Assembly: GCF_023065955.2 (NCBI RefSeq)
Contig: NW_026622764.1
Span: forward strand, 80,484,333-80,548,332
DNA length: 64,000 nt
Source: Ursus arctos
Taxonomy: Eukaryota > Chordata > Mammalia > Carnivora > Ursidae
Direction: 5' to 3'
The translations under genes were made by a program, and so were the position numbers. Positions 24,396 to 37,482 of this stretch are shown piece after piece; position 1 is the stretch's first letter; the number at the start of each line of letters is the position of its first letter. The notes beneath the pieces were generated by a model. The model was not told the origin of the DNA. It did no database searches and saw only the letters and a list, made by a program, of their open reading frames with translations.

Positions 24396-26179
24396 GGCTT
24401 CCCACGGAGACAGTTTTCCTGAGGTGCAGACCCTATCCCAAGTGGTTGTGGCAAGGTAAAGCAAATGCCCTCCACTTCTCTGGAAGAAACCACAGTGCCC
24501 AGCCATGTTCTAAGCCCTCCCATCCTTCCTGGGCTTCTGACAGCAGGAGTGAAAAGAGAGGAGCAGAGCACTGGGACCCGTTTGACAAAACCGGCTTCCC
24601 ACGGGAAAGTCTTTCTCCACGTGCAGACATGCTCCCAGGTGCCTGTGGCAAGGGGAAGGAAATGCCATACACTGACCTGGAAGAGACCACAGGGCCCAGG
24701 CACAGTCTGAACCCTTCCTTCAACCCGGCGGTTTTGCTAGCAGGAGTTCAACCCCAGCGAACACAGCCCGGAGACCCCTGGGTCAAAAACGGCTTCCGAC
24801 GAACAATAGGTGCTTGCTGTGGAACACCTATCCCAAGTGGGGGTAGCCAGCTCAACAAAATGCCACACACCCAGGTGTAAGAAACAACATTGCCCAGGCA
24901 TGGTCTAAGCCCCTCACCTCGTCCCTGTGCTTTGGGGAGCCGGAGGGACAGCCGAGGCCCACGGACCTGAGACCCCTTTGGAAAAAGCCGGCTTCCCACG
25001 GAGACAGTTTTCCTGAGGTGCACACCCTATCCCAAGTGGTTGTGGCAAGGTAAAGCAAATGCCCTCCACTTCTCTGGAAGAAACCACAGTGCCCAGCCAT
25101 GTTCTAAGCCCTCCCATCCTCCCTGGGCTTCTGGCAGCAGGAGTGAAAAGAGAGGAGCAGAGCACGGGGACCCGTTTGACAAAACCTGGCTTCCCACGGG
25201 AAAGTCTTTCTCCACGTGCAGACATGCTCCCAGGTGCCTGGGGCAAGGGGAAGGAAATGCCATACACTGACCTGGAAGAGACCACAGGGCCCAGGCACAG
25301 TCTGAACCCTTCCCTCAACCCGGCGGGTTTGCTAGCAGGAGTTCAACCCCAACGAACACAGCCCGGAGACCCCTGGGGCAAAAACGGCTTCCGACGAACA
25401 ATAGGTGCTTGCTGTGGAACACCTATCCCAAGTGGGGGTAGCCAGCTCAACAAAATGCCACACACCCAGGTGTAAGAAACAACATTGCCCAGGCATGGTC
25501 TAAGCCCCTCACCTCGTCCCTGTGCTTTGGGGAGCCGGAGGGACAGCCGAGGCACACGGCCCTGAGACCCCTTTGCAAAAAGCCGGCTTCCCACGGAGAC
25601 AGTTTTCCTGAGGTGCACACCCTATCCCAAGTGGTTGTGGCAAGGTAAAGCAAATGCCCTCCACTTCTCTGGAAGAAACCACAGTGCCCAGCCATGTTCT
25701 AAGCCCTCCCATCCTCCCTGGGCTTCTGGCAGCAGGAGTGAAAAGAGAGAAGCAGAGCACGGGGACCCGTTTGACAAAACCCGGCTTCCCACGGGAAAGT
25801 CTTTCTCCACGTGCAGACATGCTCCCAGGTGCCTGGGGCAAGGGGAAGGAAATGCCATACACTGACCTGGAAGAGACCACAGGGCCCAGGCACAGTCTGA
25901 ACCCTTCCCTCAACCCGGCGGTTTTGCTAGCAGGAGTTCAACCCCAACGAACACAGCCCGGAGACCCCTGGGTCAAAAACGGCTTCCGACGAACAATAGG
26001 TGCTTGCTGTGGAACACCTATCCCAAGTGGGAGTAGCCAGCTCAACAAAATGCCACACACCCAGGTGTAAGAAACAACATGGCCCAGGCATGGTCTAAGC
26101 CCCTCACCTCGTCCCTGTGCTTTGGGGAGCCGGAGGGACAGCCGAGGCACACGGCCCTGAGACCCCTTTGCAAAAAGCC
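24396..26179. repeat. Trimer higher-order repeat X-Y-W (1,784 bp)
   Basis: Units are X (24396), Y (24990) and W (25585; GAGAGAAGCAGAGC in subunit A). X here has GTGCAGACC and CCTGTGGC where the X units at 22612 and 26180 have GTGCACACC and CCTGGGGC, so it is a slightly different lineage of X. The W unit is the same type that alternates with Y at 28-32.7 kb. Confidence 0.86.
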
Positions 26180-27963
26180 GGCTTCCCACGGAGACAGTTT
26201 TCCTGAGGTGCACACCCTATCCCAAGTGGTTGTGGCAAGGTAAAGCAAATGCCCTCCACTTCTCTGGAAGAAACCACAGTGCCCAGCCATGTTCTAAGCC
26301 CTCCCATCCTTCCTGGGCTTCTGACAGCAGGAGTGAAAAGAGAGGAGCAGAGCACTGGGACCCGTTTGACAAAACCGGCTTCCCACGGGAAAGTCTTTCT
26401 CCACGTGCAGACATGCTCCCAGGTGCCTGGGGCAAGGGGAAGGAAATGCCATACACTGACCTGGAAGAGACCACAGGGCCCAGGCACAGTCTGAACCCTT
26501 CCTTCAACCCGGCGGTTTTGCTAGCAGGAGTTCAACCCCAGCGAACACAGCCCGGAGACCCCTGGGTCAAAAACGGCTTCCGACGAACAATAGGTGCTTG
26601 CTGTGGAACACCTATCCCAAGTGGGGGTAGCCAGCTCAACAAAATGCCACACACCCAGGTGTAAGAAACAACATTGCCCAGGCATGGTCTAAGCCCCTCA
26701 CCTCGTCCCTGTGCTTTGGGGAGCCGGAGGGACAGCCGAGGCCCACGGCCCTGAGACCCCTTTGGAAAAAGCCGGCTTCCCACGGAGACAGTTTTCCTGA
26801 GGTGCACACCCTATCCCAAGTGGTTGTGGCAAGGTAAAGCAAATGCCCTCCACTTCTCTGGAAGAAACCACAGTGCCCAGCCATGTTCTAAGCCCTCCCA
26901 TCCTCCCTGGGCTTCTGGCAGCAGGAGTGAAAAGAGAGGAGCAGAGCACGGGGACCCGTTTGACAAAACCTGGCTTCCCACGGGAAAGTCTTTCTCCACG
27001 TGCAGACATGCTCCCAGGTGCCTGGGGCAAGGGGAAGGAAATGCCATACACTGACCTGGAAGAGACCACAGGGCCCAGGCACAGTCTGAACCCTTCCCTC
27101 AACCCGGCGGTTTTGGTAGCAGGAGTTCAACCCCAACGAACACAGCCCGGAGACCCCTGGGGCAAAAACGGCTTCCGACGAACAATAGGTGCTTGCTGTG
27201 GAACACCTATCCCAAGTGGGGGTAGCCAGCTCAACAAAATGCCACACACCCAGGTGTAAGAAACAACATTGCCCAGGCATGGTCTAAGCCCCTCACCTCG
27301 TCCCTGTGCTTTGGGGAGCCGGAGGGACAGCCGAGGCCCACGGCCCTGAGACCCCTTTGCAAAAAGCCGGCTTCCCACGGAGACAGTTTTCCTGAGGTGC
27401 ACACCCTATCCCAAGTGGTTGTGGCAAGGTAAAGCAAATGCCCTCCACTTCTCTGGAAGAAACCACAGTGCCCAGCCATGTTCTAAGCCCTCCCATCCTC
27501 CCTGGGCTTCTGGCAGCAGGAGTGAAAAGAGAGGAGCAGAGCACGGGGACCCGTTTGACAAAACCCGGCTTCCCACGGGAAAGTCTTTCTCCACGTGCAG
27601 ACATGCTCCCAGGTGCCTGGGGCAAGGGGAAGGAAATGCCATACACTGACCTGGAAGAGACCACAGGGCCCAGGCACAGTCTGAACCCTTCCCTCAACCC
27701 GGCGGTTTTGCTAGCAGGAGTTCAACCCCAACGAACACAGCCCGGAGACCCCTGGGTCAAAAACGGCTTCCGACGAACAATAGGTGCTTGCTGTGGAACA
27801 CCTATCCCAAGTGGGGGTAGCCAGCTCAACAAAATGCCACACACCCAGGTGTAAGAAACAACATTGCCCAGGCATGGTCTAAGCCCCTCACCTCGTCCCT
27901 GTGCTTTGGGGAGCCGGAGGGACAGCCGAGGCCCACGGCCCTGAGACCCCTTTGGAAAAAGCC
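26180..27963. repeat. Trimer higher-order repeat X-Y-Z, copy 2 (1,784 bp)
   Basis: This matches 22612-24395 at an offset of 3,568 bp, including GGTAGC in place of GCTAGC at the end of the Y unit (23,548 and 27,115). Few differences were seen, e.g. ACATGGCCC near 23,699 against ACATTGCCC near 27,268. Confidence 0.86.
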
Positions 27964-30900
27964 GGCTTCCCACGGAGACAGTTTTCCTGAGGTGCACACC
28001 CTATCCCAAGTGGTTGTGGCAAGGTAAAGCAAATGCCCTCCACTTCTCTGGAAGAAACCACAGTGCCCAGCCATGTTCTAAGCCCTCCCATCCTCCCTGG
28101 GCTTCTGGCAGCAGGAGTGAAAAGAGAGGAGCAGAGCACGGGGACCCGTTTGACAAAACCTGGCTTCCCACGGGAAAGTCTTTCTCCACGTGCAGACATG
28201 CTCCCAGGTGCCTGGGGCAAGGGGAAGGAAATGCCATACACTGACCTGGAAGAGACCACAGGGCCCAGGCACAGTCTGAACCCTTCCCTCAACCCGGCGG
28301 GTTTGCTAGCAGGAGTTCAACCCCAACGAACACAGCCCGGAGACCCCTGGGGCAAAAACGGCTTCCGACGAACAATAGGTGCTTGCTGTGGAACACCTAT
28401 CCCAAGTGGGGGTAGCCAGCTCAACAAAATGCCACACACCCAGGTGTAAGAAACAACATTGCCCAGGCATGGTCTAAGCCCCTCACCTCGTCCCTGTGCT
28501 TTGGGGAGCCGGAGGGACAGCCGAGGCACACGGCCCTGAGACCCCTTTGCAAAAAGCCGGCTTCCCACGGAGACAGTTTTCCTGAGGTGCACACCCTATC
28601 CCAAGTGGTTGTGGCAAGGTAAAGCAAATGCCCTCCACTTCTCTGGAAGAAACCACAGTGCCCAGCCATGTTCTAAGCCCTCCCATCCTCCCTGGGCTTC
28701 TGGCAGCAGGAGTGAAAAGAGAGAAGCAGAGCACGGGGACCCGTTTGACAAAACCCGGCTTCCCACGGGAAAGTCTTTCTCCACGTGCAGACATGCTCCC
28801 AGGTGCCTGGGGCAAGGGGAAGGAAATGCCATACACTGACCTGGAAGAGACCACAGGGCCCAGGCACAGTCTGAACCCTTCCCTCAACCCGGCGGTTTTG
28901 CTAGCAGGAGTTCAACCCCAACGAACACAGCCCGGAGACCCCTGGGTCAAAAACGGCTTCCGACGAACAATAGGTGCTTGCTGTGGAACACCTATCCCAA
29001 GTGGGAGTAGCCAGCTCAACAAAATGCCACACACCCAGGTGTAAGAAACAACATGGCCCAGGCATGGTCTAAGCCCCTCACCTCGTCCCTGTGCTTTGGG
29101 GAGCCGGAGGGACAGCCGAGGCCCACGGCCCTGAGACCCCTTTGGAAAAAGCCGGCTTCCCACGGAGACAGTTTTCCTGAGGTGCACACCCTATCCCAAG
29201 TGGTTGTGGCAAGGTAAAGCAAATGCCCTCCACTTCTCTGGAAGAAACCACAGTGCCCAGCCATGTTCTAAGCCCTCCCATCCTCCCTGGGCTTCTGGCA
29301 GCAGGAGTGAAAAGAGAGGAGCAGAGCACGGGGACCCGTTTGACAAAACCTGGCTTCCCACGGGAAAGTCTTTCTCCACGTGCAGACATGCTCCCAGGTG
29401 CCTGGGGCAAGGGGAAGGAAATGCCATACACTGACCTGGAAGAGACCACAGGGCCCAGGCACAGTCTGAACCCTTCCCTCAACCCGGCGGGTTTGCTAGC
29501 AGGAGTTCAACCCCAACGAACACAGCCCGGAGACCCCTGGGGCAAAAACGGCTTCCGACGAACAATAGGTGCTTGCTGTGGAACACCTATCCCAAGTGGG
29601 GGTAGCCAGCTCAACAAAATGCCACACACCCAGGTGTAAGAAACAACATTGCCCAGGCATGGTCTAAGCCCCTCACCTCGTCCCTGTGCTTTGGGGAGCC
29701 GGAGGGACAGCCGAGGCACACGGCCCTGAGACCCCTTTGCAAAAAGCCGGCTTCCCACGGAGACAGTTTTCCTGAGGTGCACACCCTATCCCAAGTGGTT
29801 GTGGCAAGGTAAAGCAAATGCCCTCCACTTCTCTGGAAGAAACCACAGTGCCCAGCCATGTTCTAAGCCCTCCCATCCTCCCTGGGCTTCTGGCAGCAGG
29901 AGTGAAAAGAGAGGAGCAGAGCACGGGGACCCGTTTGACAAAACCCGGCTTCCCACGGGAAAGTCTTTCTCCACGTGCAGACATGCTCCCAGGTGCCTGG
30001 GGCAAGGGGAAGGAAATGCCATACACTGACCTGGAAGAGACCACAGGGCCCAGGCACAGTCTGAACCCTTCCCTCAACCCGGCGGTTTTGCTAGCAGGAG
30101 TTCAACCCCAACGAACACAGCCCGGAGACCCCTGGGTCAAAAACGGCTTCCGACGAACAATAGGTGCTTGCTGTGGAACACCTATCCCAAGTGGGAGTAG
30201 CCAGCTCAACAAAATGCCACACACCCAGGTGTAAGAAACAACATGGCCCAGGCATGGTCTAAGCCCCTCACCTCGTCCCTGTGCTTTGGGGAGCCGGAGG
30301 GACAGCCGAGGCCCACGGCCCTGAGACCCCTTTGGAAAAAGCCGGCTTCCCACGGAGACAGTTTTCCTGAGGTGCACACCCTATCCCAAGTGGTTGTGGC
30401 AAGGTAAAGCAAATGCCCTCCACTTCTCTGGAAGAAACCACAGTGCCCAGCCATGTTCTAAGCCCTCCCATCCTCCCTGGGCTTCTGGCAGCAGGAGTGA
30501 AAAGAGAGGAGCAGAGCACGGGGACCCGTTTGACAAAACCTGGCTTCCCACGGGAAAGTCTTTCTCCACGTGCAGACATGCTCCCAGGTGCCTGGGGCAA
30601 GGGGAAGGAAATGCCATACACTGACCTGGAAGAGACCACAGGGCCCAGGCACAGTCTGAACCCTTCCCTCAACCCGGCGGGTTTGCTAGCAGGAGTTCAA
30701 CCCCAACGAACACAGCCCGGAGACCCCTGGGGCAAAAACGGCTTCCGACGAACAATAGGTGCTTGCTGTGGAACACCTATCCCAAGTGGGGGTAGCCAGC
30801 TCAACAAAATGCCACACACCCAGGTGTAAGAAACAACATTGCCCAGGCATGGTCTAAGCCCCTCACCTCGTCCCTGTGCTTTGGGGAGCCGGAGGGACAG

Positions 30901-32723
30901 CCGAGGCACACGGCCCTGAGACCCCTTTGCAAAAAGCCGGCTTCCCACGGAGACAGTTTTCCTGAGGTGCACACCCTATCCCAAGTGGTTGTGGCAAGGT
31001 AAAGCAAATGCCCTCCACTTCTCTGGAAGAAACCACAGTGCCCAGCCATGTTCTAAGCCCTCCCATCCTCCCTGGGCTTCTGGCAGCAGGAGTGAAAAGA
31101 GAGAAGCAGAGCACGGGGACCCGTTTGACAAAACCCGGCTTCCCACGGGAAAGTCTTTCTCCACGTGCAGACATGCTCCCAGGTGCCTGGGGCAAGGGGA
31201 AGGAAATGCCATACACTGACCTGGAAGAGACCACAGGGCCCAGGCACAGTCTGAACCCTTCCCTCAACCCGGCGGTTTTGCTAGCAGGAGTTCAACCCCA
31301 ACGAACACAGCCCGGAGACCCCTGGGTCAAAAACGGCTTCCGACGAACAATAGGTGCTTGCTGTGGAACACCTATCCCAAGTGGGAGTAGCCAGCTCAAC
31401 AAAATGCCACACACCCAGGTGTAAGAAACAACATGGCCCAGGCATGGTCTAAGCCCCTCACCTCGTCCCTGTGCTTTGGGGAGCCGGAGGGACAGCCGAG
31501 GCCCACGGCCCTGAGACCCCTTTGGAAAAAGCCGGCTTCCCACGGAGACAGTTTTCCTGAGGTGCACACCCTATCCCAAGTGGTTGTGGCAAGGTAAAGC
31601 AAATGCCCTCCACTTCTCTGGAAGAAACCACAGTGCCCAGCCATGTTCTAAGCCCTCCCATCCTCCCTGGGCTTCTGGCAGCAGGAGTGAAAAGAGAGGA
31701 GCAGAGCACGGGGACCCGTTTGACAAAACCTGGCTTCCCACGGGAAAGTCTTTCTCCACGTGCAGACATGCTCCCAGGTGCCTGGGGCAAGGGGAAGGAA
31801 ATGCCATACACTGACCTGGAAGAGACCACAGGGCCCAGGCACAGTCTGAACCCTTCCCTCAACCCGGCGGGTTTGCTAGCAGGAGTTCAACCCCAACGAA
31901 CACAGCCCGGAGACCCCTGGGGCAAAAACGGCTTCCGACGAACAATAGGTGCTTGCTGTGGAACACCTATCCCAAGTGGGGGTAGCCAGCTCAACAAAAT
32001 GCCACACACCCAGGTGTAAGAAACAACATTGCCCAGGCATGGTCTAAGCCCCTCACCTCGTCCCTGTGCTTTGGGGAGCCGGAGGGACAGCCGAGGCACA
32101 CGGCCCTGAGACCCCTTTGCAAAAAGCCGGCTTCCCACGGAGACAGTTTTCCTGAGGTGCACACCCTATCCCAAGTGGTTGTGGCAAGGTAAAGCAAATG
32201 CCCTCCACTTCTCTGGAAGAAACCACAGTGCCCAGCCATGTTCTAAGCCCTCCCATCCTCCCTGGGCTTCTGGCAGCAGGAGTGAAAAGAGAGAAGCAGA
32301 GCACGGGGACCCGTTTGACAAAACCCGGCTTCCCACGGGAAAGTCTTTCTCCACGTGCAGACATGCTCCCAGGTGCCTGGGGCAAGGGGAAGGAAATGCC
32401 ATACACTGACCTGGAAGAGACCACAGGGCCCAGGCACAGTCTGAACCCTTCCCTCAACCCGGCGGTTTTGCTAGCAGGAGTTCAACCCCAACGAACACAG
32501 CCCGGAGACCCCTGGGTCAAAAACGGCTTCCGACGAACAATAGGTGCTTGCTGTGGAACACCTATCCCAAGTGGGAGTAGCCAGCTCAACAAAATGCCAC
32601 ACACCCAGGTGTAAGAAACAACATGGCCCAGGCATGGTCTAAGCCCCTCACCTCGTCCCTGTGCTTTGGGGAGCCGGAGGGACAGCCGAGGCCCACGGCC
32701 CTGAGACCCCTTTGCAAAAAGCC
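27964..32723. repeat. Dimer higher-order repeat (Y-W)x4, 1,190-bp period
   Basis: Units alternate Y (27964, 29154, 30344, 31534) and W (28559, 29749, 30939, 32129). Y has ACAAAACCTGGC in A; W has GAGAGAAGCAGAGC in A, except at 29749 where it reads GAGAGGAGCAG. The C subunit of each W that precedes a Y ends TTTGGAAAAAGCC. Apart from the 29749 change and the last C tract (TTTGCAAAAAGCC near 32,712), I saw no differences between the four dimers, so this is probably the most recently homogenised part of the window. Confidence 0.9.
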
Positions 32724-35700
32724 GGCTTCCCACGGAGACAGTTTTCCTGAGGTGCACACCCTATCCCAAGTGGTTGTGGCAAGGTAAAGCAAATGCCCTC
32801 CACTTCTCTGGAAGAAACCACAGTGCCCAGCCATGTTCTAAGCCCTCCCTTCCTCCCTGGGCTTCTGGCAGCAGGAGTGAAAAGAGAGGAGCAGAGCACT
32901 GGGACCCGTTTGAAAAAACCCGGCTTCCCACGGGAAAGTCTTTCTCCACGTGCAGACATGCTCCCAGGTGCCTGGGGCAAGGGGAAGGAAATGCCATACA
33001 CTGACCTGGAAGAGACTACAGGGCCCAGGCACAGTCTGAACCCTTCCCTCAACCCGGCGGTTTTGCTAGCAGGAGTTCAACCCCAACGAACACAGCCCGA
33101 AGAACCCTGGGTCAAAAACGGCTTCCGACGAACAATAGGTGCTTGCTGTGGAACACCTATCCCAAGTGGGGGAAGCCAGCTCAAGAAAATGCCACACACC
33201 CAGGTGTAAGAAACAACATTGCCCAGGCATGGTCTAAGCCCCTCACCTCGTCCCTGTGCTTTGGGGAGCCGGAGGGACAGCCGAGGCACACGGCCCTGAG
33301 ACCCCTTTGCAAAAAGCCGGCTTCCCACGGAGACAGTTTTCCTGAGGTGCACACCCTATCCCAAGTGGTTGTGGCAAGGTAAAGCAAATGCCCTCCACTT
33401 CTCTGGAAGAAACCACAGTGCCCAGCCATGTTCTAAGCCCTCCCATCCTCCCTGGGCTTCTGGCAGCAGGAGTGAAAAGAGAGGAGCAGAGCACGGGGAC
33501 CCGTTTGACAAAACCCGGCTTCCCACGGGAAAGTCTTTCTCCACGTGCAGACATGCTCCCAGGTGCCTGGGGCAAGGGGAAGGAAATGCCATACACTGAC
33601 CTGGAAGAGACCACAGGGCCCAGGCACAGTCTGAACCCTTCCCTCAACCCGGCGGTTTTGCTAGCAGGAGTTCAACCCCAACGAACACAGCCCGGAGACC
33701 CCTGGGTCAAAAACGGCTTCCGACGAACAATAGGTGCTTGCTGTGGAACACCTATCCCAAGTGGGAGTAGCCAGCTCAACAAAATGCCACACACCCAGGT
33801 GTAAGAAACAACATGGCCCAGGCATGGTCTAAGCCCCTCACCTCGTCCCTGTGCTTTGGGGAGCCGGAGGGACAGCCGAGGCCCACGGCCCTGAGACCCC
33901 TTTGCAAAAAGCCGGCTTCCCACGGAGACAGTTTTCCTGAGGTGCAGACCCTAGTCCAAGTGGTTGTGGCAAGGTAAAGCAAATGCCCTCCACTTCTCTG
34001 GAAGAAACCACAGTGCCCAGCCATGTTCTAAGCCATCCCATCCTCCCTGGGCTTCTGGCAGCAGGAGTGAAAAGAGAGGAGCAGAGCACGGGGACCCGTT
34101 TGACAAAACCCGGCTTCCCACGGGAAAGTCTTTCTCCACGTGCAGACATGCTCCCAGGTGCCTGGGGCAAGGGGAAGGAAATGCCATACACTGACCTGGA
34201 AGAGACCACAGGGCCCAGGCACAGTCTGAACCCTTCCCTCAACCCGGCGGTTTTGCTAGCAGGAGTTCAACCCCAACGAACACAGCCCGGAGACCCCTGG
34301 GTCAAAAACGGCTTCCGACGAACAATAGGTGCTTGCTGTGGAACACCTATCCCAAGTGGGGGTAGCCAGCTCAACAAAATGCCACACACCCAGGTGTAAG
34401 AAACAACATGGCCCAGGCATGGTCTAAGCCCCTCACCTCGTCCCTGTGCTTTGGGGAGCCGGAGGGACAGCCGAGGCACACGGCCCTGAGACCCCTTTGC
34501 AAAAAGCCGGCTTCCCACGGAGACAGTTTTCCTGAGGTGCAGACCCTATCCCAAGTGGTTGTGGCAAGGTAAAGCAAATGCCCTCCACTTCTCTGGAAGA
34601 AACCACAGTGCCCAGCCATGTTCTAAGCCCTCCCATCCTTCCTGGGCTTCTGACAGCAGGAGTGAAAAGAGAGGAGCAGAGCACTGGGACCCGTTTGACA
34701 AAACCGGCTTCCCACGGGAAAGTCTTTCTCCACGTGCAGACATGCTCCCAGGTGCCTGTGGCAAGGGGAAGGAAATGCCATACACTGACCTGGAAGAGAC
34801 CACAGGGCCCAGGCACAGTCTGAACCCTTCCTTCAACCCGGCGGTTTTGCTAGCAGGAGTTCAACCCCAGCGAACACAGCCCGGAGACCCCTGGGTCAAA
34901 AACGGCTTCCGACGAACAATAGGTGCTTGCTGTGGAACACCTATCCCAAGTGGGGGTAGCCAGCTCAAAAAAATGCCACACACCCAGGTGTAAGAAACAA
35001 CATTGCCCAGGCATGGTCTAAGCCCCTCACCTCGTCCCTGTGCTTTGGGGAGCCGGAGGGACAGCCGAGGCACACGGCCCTGAGACCCCTTTGCAAAAAG
35101 CCGGCTTCCCACGGAGACAGTTTTCCTGAGGTGCACACCCTATCCCAAGTGGTTGTGGCAAGGTAAAGCAAATGCCCTCCACTTCTCTGGAAGAAACCAC
35201 AGTGCCCAGCCATGTTCTAAGCCCTCCCATCCTCCCTGGGCTTCTGACAGCAGGAGTGAAAAGAGAGGAGCAGAGCACTGGGACCCGTTTGACAAAACCC
35301 GGCTTCCCACGGGAAAGTCTTTCTCCACGTGCAGACATGCTCCCAGGTGCCTGGGGCAAGGGGAAGGAAATGCCATACACTGACCTGGAAGAGACCACAG
35401 GGCCCAGGCACAGTCTGAACCCTTCCCTCAACCCGGCGGTTTTGCTAGCAGGAGTTCAACCCCAACGAACACAGCCCGGATACCCCTGGGGCAAAAACGG
35501 CTTCCGACGAACAATAGGTGCTTGCTGTGGAACACCTATCCCAAGTGGGGGTAGCCAGCTCAACAAAATGCCACACACCCAGGTGTAAGAAACAACATTG
35601 CCCAGGCATGGTCTAAGCCCCTCACCTCGTCCCTGTGCTTTGGGGAGCCGGAGGGACAGCCGAGGCCCACGGCCCTGAGACCCCTTTGCAAAAAGCCGGC

Positions 35701-37482
35701 TTCCCACGGAGACAGTTTTCCTGAGGTGCAGACCCTATCCCAAGTGGTTGTGGCAAGGTAAAGCAAATGCCCTCCACTTCTCTGGAAGAAACCACAGTGC
35801 CCAGCCATGTTCTAAGCCCTCCCATCCTCCCTGTGCTTCTGGCAGCAGGAGTGAAAAGAGAGGAGCAGAGCACGGGGACCCGTTTGACAAAACCCGGCTT
35901 CCCACGGGAAAGTCTTTCTCCACGTGCAGACATGCTCCCAGGTGCCTGTGGCAAGGGGAAGGAAATGCCATACACTGACCTGGAAGAGACCACAGGGCCC
36001 AGGCACAGTCTGAACCCTTCCTTCAACCCGGCGGTTTTGCTAGCAGGAGTTCAACCCCAGCGAACACAGCCCGGAGACCCCTGGGTCAAAAACGGCTTCC
36101 GACGAACAATAGGTGCTTGCTGTGGAACACCTATCCCAAGTGGGGGTAGCCAGCTCAACAAAATGCCACACACCCAGGTGTAAGAAACAACATTGCCCAG
36201 GCATGGTCTAAGCCCCTCACCTCGTCCCTGTGCTTTGGGGAGCCGGAGGGACAGCCGAGGCCCACGGCCCTGAGACCCCTTTGCAAAAAGCCGGCTTCCC
36301 ACGGAGACAGTTTTCCTGAGGTGCACACCCTATCCCAAGTGGTTGTGGCAAGGTAAAGCAAATGCCCTCCACTTCTCTGGAAGAAACCACAGTGCCCAGC
36401 CATGTTCTAAGCCCTCCCATCCTCCCTGGGCTTCTGGCAGCAGGAGTGAAAAGAGAGGAGCAGAGCACGGGGACCCGTTTGACAAAACCCGGCTTCCCAC
36501 GGGAAAGTCTTTCTCCACGTGCAGACATGCTCCCAGGTGCCTGGGGCAAGGGGAAGGAAATGCCATACACTGACCTGGAAGAGACCACAGGGCCCAGGCA
36601 CAGTCTGAACCCTTCCCTCAACCCGGCGGGTTTGCTAGCAGGAGTTCAACCCCAACGAACACAGCCCGGAGACCCCTGGGGCAAAAACGGCTTCCGACGA
36701 ACAATAGGTGCTTGCTGTGGAACACCTATCCCAAGTGGGGGTAGCCAGCTCAACAAAATGCCACACACCCAGGTGTAAGAAACAACATTGCCCAGGCATG
36801 GTCTAAGCCCCTCACCTCGTCCCTGTGCTTTGGGGAGCCGGAGGGACAGCCGAGGCCCACGGCCCTGAGACCCCTTTGCAAAAAGCCGGCTTCCCACGGA
36901 GACAGTTTTCCTGAGGTGCAGACCCTATCCCAAGTGGTTGTGGCAAGGTAAAGCAAATGCCCTCCACTTCTCTGGAAGAAACCACAGTGCCCAGCCATGT
37001 TCTAAGCCCTCCCATCCTCCCTGGGCTTCTGGCAGCAGGAGTGAAAAGAGAGGAGCAGAGCACGGGGACCCGTTTGACAAAACCCGGCTTCCCACGGGAA
37101 AGTCTTTCTCCACGTGCAGACATGCTCCCAGGTGCCTGTGGCAAGGGGAAGGAAATGCCATACACTGACCTGGAAGAGACCACAGGGCCCAGGCACAGTC
37201 TGAACCCTTCCTTCAACCCGGCGGTTTTGCTAGCAGGAGTTCAACCCCAGCGAACACAGCCCGGAGACCCCTGGGTCAAAAACGGCTTCCGACGAACAAT
37301 AGGTGCTTGCTGTGGAACACCTATCCCAAGTGGGGGTAGCCAGCTCAAAAAAATGCCACACACCCAGGTGTAAGAAACAACATTGCCCAGGCATGGTCTA
37401 AGCCCCTCACCTCGTCCCTGTGCTTTGGGGAGCCGGAGGGACAGCCGAGGCACACGGCCCTGAGACCCCTTTGCAAAAAGCC

